Assembly (NCBI GenBank): GCA_050954595.1
Contig: JBPBQE010000291.1
Location: 1-12,168 of the forward strand
Source of the DNA: JAVVHH01 sp050954595
Lineage (GTDB): Bacteria > Pseudomonadota > Alphaproteobacteria > Acetobacterales > Acetobacteraceae
Length of the DNA stretch: 12,168 nt
Direction: 5' to 3'
Part shown: positions 6,935-12,168 of the stretch, piece by piece
Layout: each line of letters begins with the position of its first letter
Position numbering within the stretch: position 1 is the first letter of the stretch
Program-made: the position numbers and the translations under genes
Notes under the pieces: generated by a model
Databases searched by the model: none
What the model was told of the DNA's origin: nothing
What the model saw: the letters and a program-made list of their open reading frames with translations, nothing else

Positions 6935-7558
6935 TCAGGGCATGGCTGGCGGTGCCAACGTGGGTCCCGCACCTTGCGGCGGCTGAACCTGCGCAACGTT
7001 GAGCGTCATGGAAACAATGTCGTAGTATCCGACCAGCGCTACGAGATCCATGACGCCCTGTTCGCCCAACAAGGCGGTCGCGTCGCCGAAGTTCTTGTTC
7101 CCGACCTGATGCTGGCGGTGCAGTTGGGTGACGAAATCATAAACTGTCGCCTCGTCCGGCGTCATCGTCGTTGGCCGCTTTCCTTTGCGCAGTTGCTCCG
7201 CCACCTCCGGCTCCAATCCTGCTTTCAGCGCCAGGGGGTGATGCGCATACCACTCGAAGCCGCTGCTCCACTCCACTGCCGTAATCAGGATCGCGAACTC
7301 GTTCAGCTTGTGCGGCACGGTGGTGCTGAAACGCAGATATTCCCCCACGGCTTGCAGCCGCGTCCCGAGCACCGGGCTGCGGAGCCAAGCGTTGAACGGT
7401 CCTTCCATGGAATGCCGCGGACCGGCCATGATGGCGTCGTACATCGATTTCTGGTCGGCGCTCATCGCACCGGGCGCCATCTCGGGAAAGCGCGTCTGTG
7501 CAGTAGCGCTTGTCGCTAAAAGCGCACTAATTCCGATTGCGAGCAAAAACTTGCGCAT
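6935..7558 (-). CDS. Exported carboxymuconolactone decarboxylase (CMD)-family protein
   Basis: A 207-residue protein with a signal peptide (MRKFLLAIGISALLATSATA, cleavage before QTRFPEM), a mature helical CMD domain and a proline/alanine-rich tail. The CMD core is seen in HKLNEFAILITAVEWSSGFEWYAHHPLALKAGL, at about residues 83-115; its EW..H pattern corresponds to the family's substrate-site helix. The sequence has no cysteine, so it cannot be an AhpD-type alkylhydroperoxidase with a CxxC centre. The start at 7558 is backed by an AGGAGG ribosome site 5 bases upstream, which itself directly follows a GC-rich hairpin (7570-7585). The gene lies 148 bases after pqqE in the same direction and may be in the same or an adjacent transcript. 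The reaction is unknown; periplasmic lactone or hydroxy-acid chemistry is possible. Confidence 0.85.
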   Translation of the reverse strand: MRKFLLAIGISALLATSATAQTRFPEMAPGAMSADQKSMYDAIMAGPRHSMEGPFNAWLRSPVLGTRLQAVGEYLRFSTTVPHKLNEFAILITAVEWSSGFEWYAHHPLALKAGLEPEVAEQLRKGKRPTTMTPDEATVYDFVTQLHRQHQVGNKNFGDATALLGEQGVMDLVALVGYYDIVSMTLNVAQVQPPQGAGPTLAPPAMP

Positions 7559-7569
7559 GCTTCCTCCTG

Positions 7570-7585
7570 CCCGGCTTTTGCCGGG
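7570..7585 (-). promoter_or_regulatory. Hairpin next to the ribosome site of the CMD-family gene
   Basis: On the minus strand CCCGGC-AAAA-GCCGGG forms a perfect 6-bp GC stem with a 4-base loop, ending one base before AGGAGG. It may influence translation start or mRNA stability. There is no T-run, so it is not a typical terminator. Confidence 0.4.
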
Positions 7586-7706
7586 TCCGGTACGACCGTA
7601 ACTCCTGCGGGCGCGAGGCGAAAGCGACGTTGCGCCAGATAGGCCGCAATCGAACGCTCTCGCCTACATCAAACGATGTGGTTCCCGGCGGGCGTTAGAC
7701 CGCTTC

Positions 7707-8852
7707 TTACACTTCGAGCGACGTGAGTGCGGCCGCGCCGCCGATGCGGCGATAGACCAAGTCCGGGGCCGGGCCGGCCGCCAGCGCCACCGCATCGGCC
7801 ATGACGGCGTGGTGGGGGGAAAGGGAGCAGGCCGGGTCGGTGTTGGCGGCGTCGCCGGTCAGCGCGAGGGCCTGGCAGCGGCAGCCGCCCCAGTCGATCT
7901 CGCGGTTGTCGCAACTCCTGCAGGGCTCCGGCATCCAGTCTGTGCCGCGAAAGCGGGTGAACAGCGGATCGTCGCGCCAGATCGCGCTCAGGCTCTGTGA
8001 GCGGACCGACGGGAAGCTGAAGCCCGGCAGGGTCTCCGCCGCATGGCATGGCAGTGCCAGGCCGGCCGGCGTGATGTTGACGATCCGCCGCGCCCAGCCG
8101 CCCATGCACGCTTTCGGCCGCGCGGCGTGGTAGTCCGGCACCACGTAATCCACCGTGACGCGCCCGTGCAGCGTCACGCGGGCCTGCTCGACGATCGCCG
8201 TCGCCGCCTCGAGCTGCGCCAGGCTCGGCATCAGCGCCGCCCGGTTGACCAAGCCCCAGCCGTAATACTGGACATGCGCGATCTCGATCCGGCTCGCGCC
8301 CAGGGCCTCGCCCAACGCCAGCATCGCCGGCAGCCGTTCGAGGTTCTGGCGATGCACCACGAAGTTCGCCGTCAACGGCAGCCCGGCCGCGCGCACCATC
8401 GCCGCCAGCGCCAGCTTGCGCGCATGACCGCCACGTAGGCCGCCGAGCCGATCGGCTGACCCCGTCTCCGCATCTTGGAAGCTCAACTGCACGTGGTCCA
8501 ACTCGGCTGCCGCCAGGCGGTCGACTCCAGCCTGATCAAGGGTGACGCCGGAGGTAATCAGGTTGCTGTAGAGCCCGCGCTCGGCCGCCCGAGTGATCAG
8601 TTCCAGTAAGTCCCGCCGCGCGCAGGGCTCGCCACCCGAGAAATGCACCTGCAGCACGCCCAAGGCCGCGGCTTCGTCCAGCACGCGCAGCCAATCCGCG
8701 GTCTCGAGCTCCGCCGACGCCCGCTCCAGCTCGAGCGGGTTGGCGCAATAGGGGCAGGCCAGTGGACAGCGATGCGTCAGCTCCGCCAGTAGCGCGAGCG
8801 GCGGCTCCGGCGTGGGGCGAACCAGCGTGGCCGCGAGCGGAGATGGCATCAT
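7707..8852 (-). CDS. pqqE: PqqE, radical SAM/SPASM enzyme of PQQ biosynthesis
   Basis: A 381-residue PQA synthase that, with the chaperone PqqD, forms the carbon-carbon bond between the Glu and Tyr side chains of PqqA using S-adenosylmethionine. The radical SAM cluster motif is C29-x3-C33-x2-C36 (CPLACPYC), followed by FSGGEPC at 71-77. The C-terminal SPASM region shows Cys249, Cys269, Cys311, Cys314, Asp320, Cys324, Cys326 and Cys342. This includes the Asp at the position known as an unusual auxiliary-cluster ligand in PqqE. All expected ligands are present and the length is normal. The ATG at 8852 overlaps the pqqD stop by 4 bases (ATGA); a second ATG follows directly. It is the last gene of the pqq operon. 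The protein is cytoplasmic and oxygen-sensitive. Confidence 0.97.
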   Translation of the reverse strand: MMPSPLAATLVRPTPEPPLALLAELTHRCPLACPYCANPLELERASAELETADWLRVLDEAAALGVLQVHFSGGEPCARRDLLELITRAAERGLYSNLITSGVTLDQAGVDRLAAAELDHVQLSFQDAETGSADRLGGLRGGHARKLALAAMVRAAGLPLTANFVVHRQNLERLPAMLALGEALGASRIEIAHVQYYGWGLVNRAALMPSLAQLEAATAIVEQARVTLHGRVTVDYVVPDYHAARPKACMGGWARRIVNITPAGLALPCHAAETLPGFSFPSVRSQSLSAIWRDDPLFTRFRGTDWMPEPCRSCDNREIDWGGCRCQALALTGDAANTDPACSLSPHHAVMADAVALAAGPAPDLVYRRIGGAAALTSLEV

Positions 8853-9109
8853 AGCGCGATTGCTCCCTTGCTCTTCAGATCCTGCAACATCGCTTCCACG
8901 TCGGCACCGATCTCGCTCGCCGGGGCTGCGAACTTCGCGGCCAGCACGTCCACGATGTCGGCGGTCGACCGCGTGCCGTCCACCAACTGCAGCACTTCGG
9001 CAGCATGGTCGTCCAAGACGAAGATGCGCTCCGGCGCCAGCACGATCCAGGACCCGCGCACGTCGTCCCGGCGCAGACGGAAGCCGCGGTTGAAGCGCGG
9101 CACGCTCAT
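8849..9109 (-). CDS. pqqD: PqqD, peptide chaperone of PQQ biosynthesis
   Basis: An 86-residue RiPP recognition element protein that binds the precursor peptide PqqA and presents it to PqqE. It shows the family pattern from FRLRRDDVRGSWIVLAPER to VLQLVDGTRSTADIVDVL, with a C-terminal helix ending LQDLKSKGAIAL. The frame extends upstream to 9412, but that is inside pqqC; the ATG at 9109 overlaps the pqqC stop by 4 bases (ATGA) and gives a typical PqqD length of about 90 residues. It overlaps pqqE by 4 bases at its end, so pqqC, D and E are translationally coupled. PqqD is a separate protein here, not fused to PqqC as in some methylotrophs. Confidence 0.95.
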   Translation of the reverse strand: MSVPRFNRGFRLRRDDVRGSWIVLAPERIFVLDDHAAEVLQLVDGTRSTADIVDVLAAKFAAPASEIGADVEAMLQDLKSKGAIAL

Positions 9110-9840
9110 GAATAGGGCACGAAGGCGCCGGGCGGGATCCAGCCCGGCGACACGTAGGCGAAGTGCAACGCGTCCAGCATGGCCCACAAGATGTCGCATT
9201 TGTAGCGTAGTGCGTTCAGCACCTGCTCCTGCTCGGCGCGGCTGCGGGCATGCTCGTCGATGTAGTCCAGCGCAAAATCGACGTCCTTGGGCGCCTGGGT
9301 TAGCCGCGGCGTGAAATAGGCCAGCGTATCGCGGTTCACCCAGTCGTAATTGGCCAGCATGCCCGAGACCCGCTCGGCGATGATGGTCGACGAGAACATC
9401 TCGGTCAGGCACGAGGCCACCGCTTCCAGCATCGACCGCTCCCGCACGAAAGCGACGTAGGCGTCGACCGCGAAGCGCGTGGCCGGCAGCAGCCCGGCCG
9501 TGCTCTCGACATACTCGGCATCGAGCCCGACGCCGGTGGCCAGCCGCAACCAGCGCGCCACCCCGCCCTCGCCGGGCTCGTTGCCGTCATGATCCACCAG
9601 CCGGGAGCGCCATTGCCGGCGCAGGTCGGCGGTCGGCAGCCGCGCCAGGACGGTCGCGTCCTTCGCGGGGATGCGGGACTGGTAATAGTAGCGGTTCAGC
9701 GCCCAGGCCTGGATCTGGCCGCGCGTCAGCTTGCCGTCACGCATCAGGCGGTGGAATGGATGTTGGTCGTGGTACCGTTCCGCGCCGATCGCGCGCAATG
9801 CGGCGCGCAACTCGGACGGCGACATCCTGCGATCGCTCAT
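9106..9840 (-). CDS. pqqC: PqqC, pyrroloquinoline-quinone synthase
   Basis: A 244-residue, cofactor-free oxidase that performs the final ring closure and eight-electron oxidation to PQQ. Family motifs are RYHDQHPFHRLM (about 22-33), LNRYYYQSRIPAKDA (48-62), DHDGNEPGEGG (83-93), and FSSTIIAERVSGM followed by YDWVN in the middle. Near the C-terminus is NALRYKCDILWAMLDALH. The His, Arg, Tyr and Lys residues that line the known PqqC active site appear conserved. The ATG at 9840 overlaps the pqqB stop by 4 bases and the stop overlaps pqqD by 4 bases. Length agrees with the family (about 240-250). Confidence 0.97.
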   Translation of the reverse strand: MSDRRMSPSELRAALRAIGAERYHDQHPFHRLMRDGKLTRGQIQAWALNRYYYQSRIPAKDATVLARLPTADLRRQWRSRLVDHDGNEPGEGGVARWLRLATGVGLDAEYVESTAGLLPATRFAVDAYVAFVRERSMLEAVASCLTEMFSSTIIAERVSGMLANYDWVNRDTLAYFTPRLTQAPKDVDFALDYIDEHARSRAEQEQVLNALRYKCDILWAMLDALHFAYVSPGWIPPGAFVPYS

Positions 9841-10736
9841 AGGCTCAGCTCCATGCCGTCAAACGCGACCTCCCACCCGGCAGCGGCCGCTTCGGCCCGC
9901 TCCGGTGAGTCGTCGAGGAGGACAGGGTTTGAATTGTTGATATGGATCATGATCCGCCGCTGGACGCCGAGGTCCTCGAACGCGGCCAACGCTCCGGCCG
10001 GGCCGGACACGCTCATGTGCCCCATCCGCGCCCCGGTCTTCGGCCCGAGCCCGGCCGTGATCATCTCGTCGTCGCGCCACAGCGTCGCGTCGAACAGCAC
10101 GGTCGCTGCCCCGCGCAGCCGGTCGCGCAACGACGGCGTCATCGCCGCGCAGCCGGGGATGAAGAACAGCGTGAATCGCCCGTCCGAGACGGCGGCCCCT
10201 ACCGTCTGATCGTCCAGGTCGATCGCCGGTTGGTCGTCGCGCTCGAGATAGAGCGGCACCTTGCCTGGAACGGCAAACAGCGTGACCGACAACCCGGCGA
10301 TGGAGACCGGCTCGTCCAGCGCGACGGTCTGGCGCCGCACCACGTCGCGCGCCAGGACCTCGAACACCGGGTTGGCATCGAGCACCGCATGCACCGGCGC
10401 GGTCGCGTACAGGCCGAACGCCTGCCGCTCCCGCAACGTGAGCAGCCCGGCGATCACGTCGACCTCGCTGCCGGTCAGCACAACGGCAGCGATGGGCGAC
10501 GACCGCAGGCCCTCGGCGGGCCACATCATCTGGTTCTGGGCGATTTGCTGGCGGATGTCGGGGGAAGCATTCAGCACGATCCAGCGCTCTCGATCGACCG
10601 ATACGGCCAAAGAGGCTTGAGTGCGGGGCCGTGCTGCCGGATCTCCGGCACGAGCACGGGCACAGCCGGGAGCATTGGAGTTCCATTGTGGGAACCCGCC
10701 ACCGGCAGCGGCACCCAGCACGACGGCATGAATCAT
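9837..10736 (-). CDS. pqqB: PqqB, metallo-beta-lactamase-fold protein of PQQ biosynthesis
   Basis: A 299-residue protein of the PqqB family, thought to hydroxylate the tyrosine-derived ring during PQQ assembly. Features are VLGAAAGGGFPQWN (6-19), PRTQASLAVS, LNASPDIRQQI, TGSEVDVIAGLLTLRE, a late MGHMSVSGPAG motif, IHINNSNPVL and a terminal VAFDGMELSL. The canonical WNCNCxxC zinc site is altered to WNSNAPGC: only the last Cys (Cys25) remains. I recall this variant from other alphaproteobacterial PqqB proteins, so it probably reflects a subfamily and not damage. ATG 10736 lacks a good Shine-Dalgarno and lies 16 bases after a hairpin, so expression may be lower than that of pqqA. The stop overlaps pqqC by 4 bases. 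Confidence 0.96.
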   Translation of the reverse strand: MIHAVVLGAAAGGGFPQWNSNAPGCARARAGDPAARPRTQASLAVSVDRERWIVLNASPDIRQQIAQNQMMWPAEGLRSSPIAAVVLTGSEVDVIAGLLTLRERQAFGLYATAPVHAVLDANPVFEVLARDVVRRQTVALDEPVSIAGLSVTLFAVPGKVPLYLERDDQPAIDLDDQTVGAAVSDGRFTLFFIPGCAAMTPSLRDRLRGAATVLFDATLWRDDEMITAGLGPKTGARMGHMSVSGPAGALAAFEDLGVQRRIMIHINNSNPVLLDDSPERAEAAAAGWEVAFDGMELSL

Positions 10737-10752
10737 GGCGAGATAGATGTAT

Positions 10753-10778
10753 GACGCCCAGCGTTGCCGCCGGGCGTC
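10753..10778 (-). promoter_or_regulatory. Stem-loop between pqqA and pqqB
   Basis: The transcript can form a 10-bp stem (GACGCCCGGC with GCTGGGCGTC, one G-U pair) around a GGCAAC loop, starting 7 bases after the pqqA stop. It has no T-run, so it is more likely a partial terminator or RNA-stabilising structure that keeps the pqqA message more abundant than pqqBCDE, as reported for other pqq operons. Confidence 0.6.
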
Positions 10779-10785
10779 GACGGGA

Positions 10786-10869
10786 TTACCGCTTGATGTC
10801 GGCGCAGGCGTAGCTGTTGATTTCGGCGCCTAGGGCGATCTCGGTCACGGTCGGCTTCTTCCAGGCCAT
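10786..10869 (-). CDS. pqqA: PqqA, precursor peptide of PQQ
   Basis: A 27-residue ribosomally made peptide that supplies the atoms of PQQ. It begins MAWKKPTVTEI and has the invariant EINSY segment: Glu16 and Tyr20 are the residues cross-linked by PqqE. A GGAGAGAG ribosome site lies just before ATG 10869. The core is followed by ACADIKR, a C-terminal tail with one Cys, as in several alphaproteobacterial PqqA peptides. It is the first gene of the operon, 49 bases before pqqB. No PqqF/G-type protease gene is in the window, so the peptide must be cut by a protease encoded elsewhere. Confidence 0.96.
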   Translation of the reverse strand: MAWKKPTVTEIALGAEINSYACADIKR

Positions 10870-11374
10870 ATTCTCTCTCCGTTTTTTTGGCACTACTGCC
10901 AGGTGTAGGTCGCCGAGAAGTCTCCGGAGTGTCAAGTCATTCGTAGTGACCCGACCCGTGCCGGCGATCGTCCGGCGAGCGGCTCATCCTGTGCCATCCA
11001 TGTTTAGCGTGCGGGTTGGCGTATGTGGCGATGTTGAGTGCTTGGCCCGAGTAGTTGTTGCTGTCGGGGTCGAGCAGGCCCGACCAGCCGAGAACCGTCT
11101 CGTAGTTGCCACCCATGGTTGAGGCGATCACGGTGCCGAACTCGGCCGCTGTAGCCTTCACCTCAAAGCCGGCTTCACCCCCGTTACCCACAATCCGACT
11201 GCGAAAACCATGGACGACGCAACCCGCGGCGGCGTTGTCGACGCGCTGCTGCGGTTGTCACGATACCCTGAGCAAGTGTGTCGCCTGCCGTGAGGCTGAG
11301 CCTAGGCGCTGCAGAGCGCCTCTGCGCAGTGTGGGATCTCTTAGCCGGTGTCTTTGTCATCCGACCTGCTGACC
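10870..11374. other. Gene-poor region between the amidase and pqqA
   Basis: About 500 bases with no intact gene. It holds the pqq operon leader (including a TGGCA-N4-TGCCA dyad at 10888-10901 and an A-rich leader just before the pqqA ribosome site), a decayed substrate-binding protein fragment (11012-11191), and a perfect GCAGAG-CGC-CTCTGC hairpin (11311-11325) about 50 bases after the amidase stop. No convincing full promoter was found, although a TTGACA on the minus strand (10935-10930) is a possible -35 element for pqqA. Confidence 0.5.
11012..11191 (-). pseudogene. Remnant of a family 5 (peptide/opine/nickel-type) ABC substrate-binding protein
   Basis: The minus-strand frame reads EAGFEVKATAAEFG, then GNYETVLGWSGLLDPDSNNYS and ALNIATYANP. 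This order matches the late part of extracytoplasmic family 5 solute-binding proteins, where a GF.V...EF segment is followed by GWSG..DPD and then a tyrosine-asparagine-proline segment. Compared with the family, a few residues are missing after NNYS, nothing recognisable precedes the fragment, there is no proper start codon or ribosome site, and after ANP the homology stops and the frame ends at 10937. So it is a broken gene piece of some 55-60 residues, not a functional transporter. It lies in the same direction as the upstream amidase, and peptide-type ABC genes often accompany amidases. A short unrelated open frame cannot be fully excluded without a search. Confidence 0.6.
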
Positions 11375-12168
11375 TTACTGCGAGAACGGTGTCGGGCCGG
11401 ACGCGAGCCCAGTAGCGCCGGCGATCACCGGAGCCCACTGGGCGGCAGCGCGGAGGAGAGAGCGGTCGGTGAAGCGGGGCGCGGTCAACGTCACGCCAAT
11501 TGGCATCCCGGCTGGGCCGGTGGTGCAGGGAAGGTTGACGCAGGGCACGTGGAGCAGGGTCCACATACGGTTGAAAACGGCATTGCCGGGCTTGCTGCCG
11601 ACCGGTGCCTCGCCTGGGGCGCTGGGCGTCAGCACCGCATCATACGACCCGGCCAGCGCGTCGAACTCGACACGGCAGGACGCGGCTTGGTTGTAGGCGG
11701 CGAGAAGTTGGGCGCGGGTGATGCCGTCGCGGTTCTCGACACGGGAGTGGAAATCATCATGGAGCGCATGCCCGTGGGCACGGGCCAGGTTGAGGAATGC
11801 GGCGCGGCCCTCAGCGTGCATGACGACCCGCTGCATGTCGCCGAGCGGGGCGAAGCTGGGGGGCAGATCGAGCATCTCGACGGAGACCCCGGCCGCGCGG
11901 AGCCGGTCGGCCGCGAGCTCCATCGCCTCGACGACGCCCGGGTCCGCACTGTCCCAAGCGGGGGAACGGCATAGAGCAACCCGGCCCCGGATGGCTGCCG
12001 GCGGCGCGTCGTCGTGCACATCGAAGACGTCGCACACCAACTCGAGGTCGGCAATCTCGCGACCGTAGATGCCGAGCGTGTCCAGCGTGACGGAATAGAC
12101 CTTCAGCCCTTCGCGGCTGATCGCGCCCCAGCTCGGCTTGAAGGCCGGAACGCCGCAGAAGGAGGCGG
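11375..12168 (-). CDS. Amidase-signature family enzyme, C-terminal part (5' end outside window)
   Basis: 263 residues are visible before the TAA at 11377-11375; the N-terminal half lies beyond the right edge. The first visible residues, ASFCGVPAFKPSWGAISREG, are the end of the amidase signature, in which the nucleophilic Ser lies a few residues upstream, just outside the window. It is followed by VYSVTLDTLGIYGREIADLEL, and near the end LTPSAPGEAPVGS, VPCVNLPCTTGPAGMPIGVTL and a closing RDSLLRAA-like helix (TDRSLLRAAAQWAPVI). These are typical of the C-terminal half of enzymes hydrolysing amides to acid and ammonia. The visible part shows no frameshift. The substrate is unknown. Downstream in the same direction are a transporter remnant and the pqq operon, with no obvious shared function. 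Confidence 0.9.
   Translation of the reverse strand, partial: ASFCGVPAFKPSWGAISREGLKVYSVTLDTLGIYGREIADLELVCDVFDVHDDAPPAAIRGRVALCRSPAWDSADPGVVEAMELAADRLRAAGVSVEMLDLPPSFAPLGDMQRVVMHAEGRAAFLNLARAHGHALHDDFHSRVENRDGITRAQLLAAYNQAASCRVEFDALAGSYDAVLTPSAPGEAPVGSKPGNAVFNRMWTLLHVPCVNLPCTTGPAGMPIGVTLTAPRFTDRSLLRAAAQWAPVIAGATGLASGPTPFSQ

Noticed and set aside
7666..7679. ACATC-AAAC-GATGT dyad between pqqE and the CMD-family gene
   Set aside because: It could be an operator or the end-hairpin of the pqq transcript, but a single 5-bp dyad without T-run or a second copy is weak evidence.
10888..10901. TGGCA-ctac-TGCCA dyad upstream of pqqA, considered as a sigma-54 promoter or terminator
   Set aside because: The GG-to-GC spacing is 9, not the 12 needed for sigma-54. 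In the minus direction the stem is followed by A residues, so it cannot be a terminator there; on the plus strand the T-run precedes the stem.
10902..10935. TTGACA (-35) with TACACC (-10) for pqqA
   Set aside because: The -35 is perfect, but the spacing of 22 bases to the only TA-containing candidate is too long, so no promoter was called.

Overview
The window is about 12.2 kb of high-GC DNA and looks like an accessory or catabolic region of an alphaproteobacterium. Rhodospirillales/Acetobacteraceae-like is my best guess. It rests on GC-rich codon use, the PqqA sequence, separate PqqC and PqqD proteins, and a PqqB of the WNSNxxxC type. No rRNA, tRNA, CRISPR array or intact insertion sequence was seen.

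Layout, left to right. (1) A minus-strand pair: an acyl-CoA synthetase (1430-3007), translationally coupled through a GTGA overlap to a ThDP-dependent lyase/decarboxylase of the acetolactate synthase / oxalyl-CoA decarboxylase / 2-hydroxyacyl-CoA lyase group that runs off the left edge (1-1433). (2) A divergent intergenic region (3008-3166) with two operator-like 13-mers, a further inverted repeat and a possible promoter. (3) A plus-strand set: a GntR/FCD regulator (3167-3853), then, 12 bases later, a periplasmic substrate-binding protein of the PQQ-linked ABC type (3866-5044), overlapping an exported YVTN beta-propeller protein (5032-5988). (4) A toxin-antitoxin pair, AbrB/MazE-like antitoxin and PIN toxin (6214-6854). 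(5) A minus-strand, exported, cysteine-free protein of the carboxymuconolactone decarboxylase family (6935-7558). (6) A complete minus-strand pqqABCDE operon (10869 down to 7707) for biosynthesis of the redox cofactor pyrroloquinoline quinone. (7) A gene-poor 0.5 kb stretch holding a degraded piece of a peptide-type ABC substrate-binding protein. (8) The C-terminal part of an amidase-signature enzyme running off the right edge (11375-12168).

How the genes may work together: PQQ made by PqqA-E serves periplasmic alcohol, aldehyde or sugar dehydrogenases. The substrate-binding and beta-propeller proteins belong to families known from PQQ-dependent alcohol oxidation clusters. However, no quinoprotein dehydrogenase, cytochrome c, ABC ATPase or permease is present here, so the transport system is incomplete in this window. 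The acyl-CoA synthetase and ThDP enzyme could activate a carboxylic acid and then cleave or decarboxylate its CoA ester. The GntR regulator sits between the two sets and may control both from the shared intergenic region. The substrate is not determinable from sequence.
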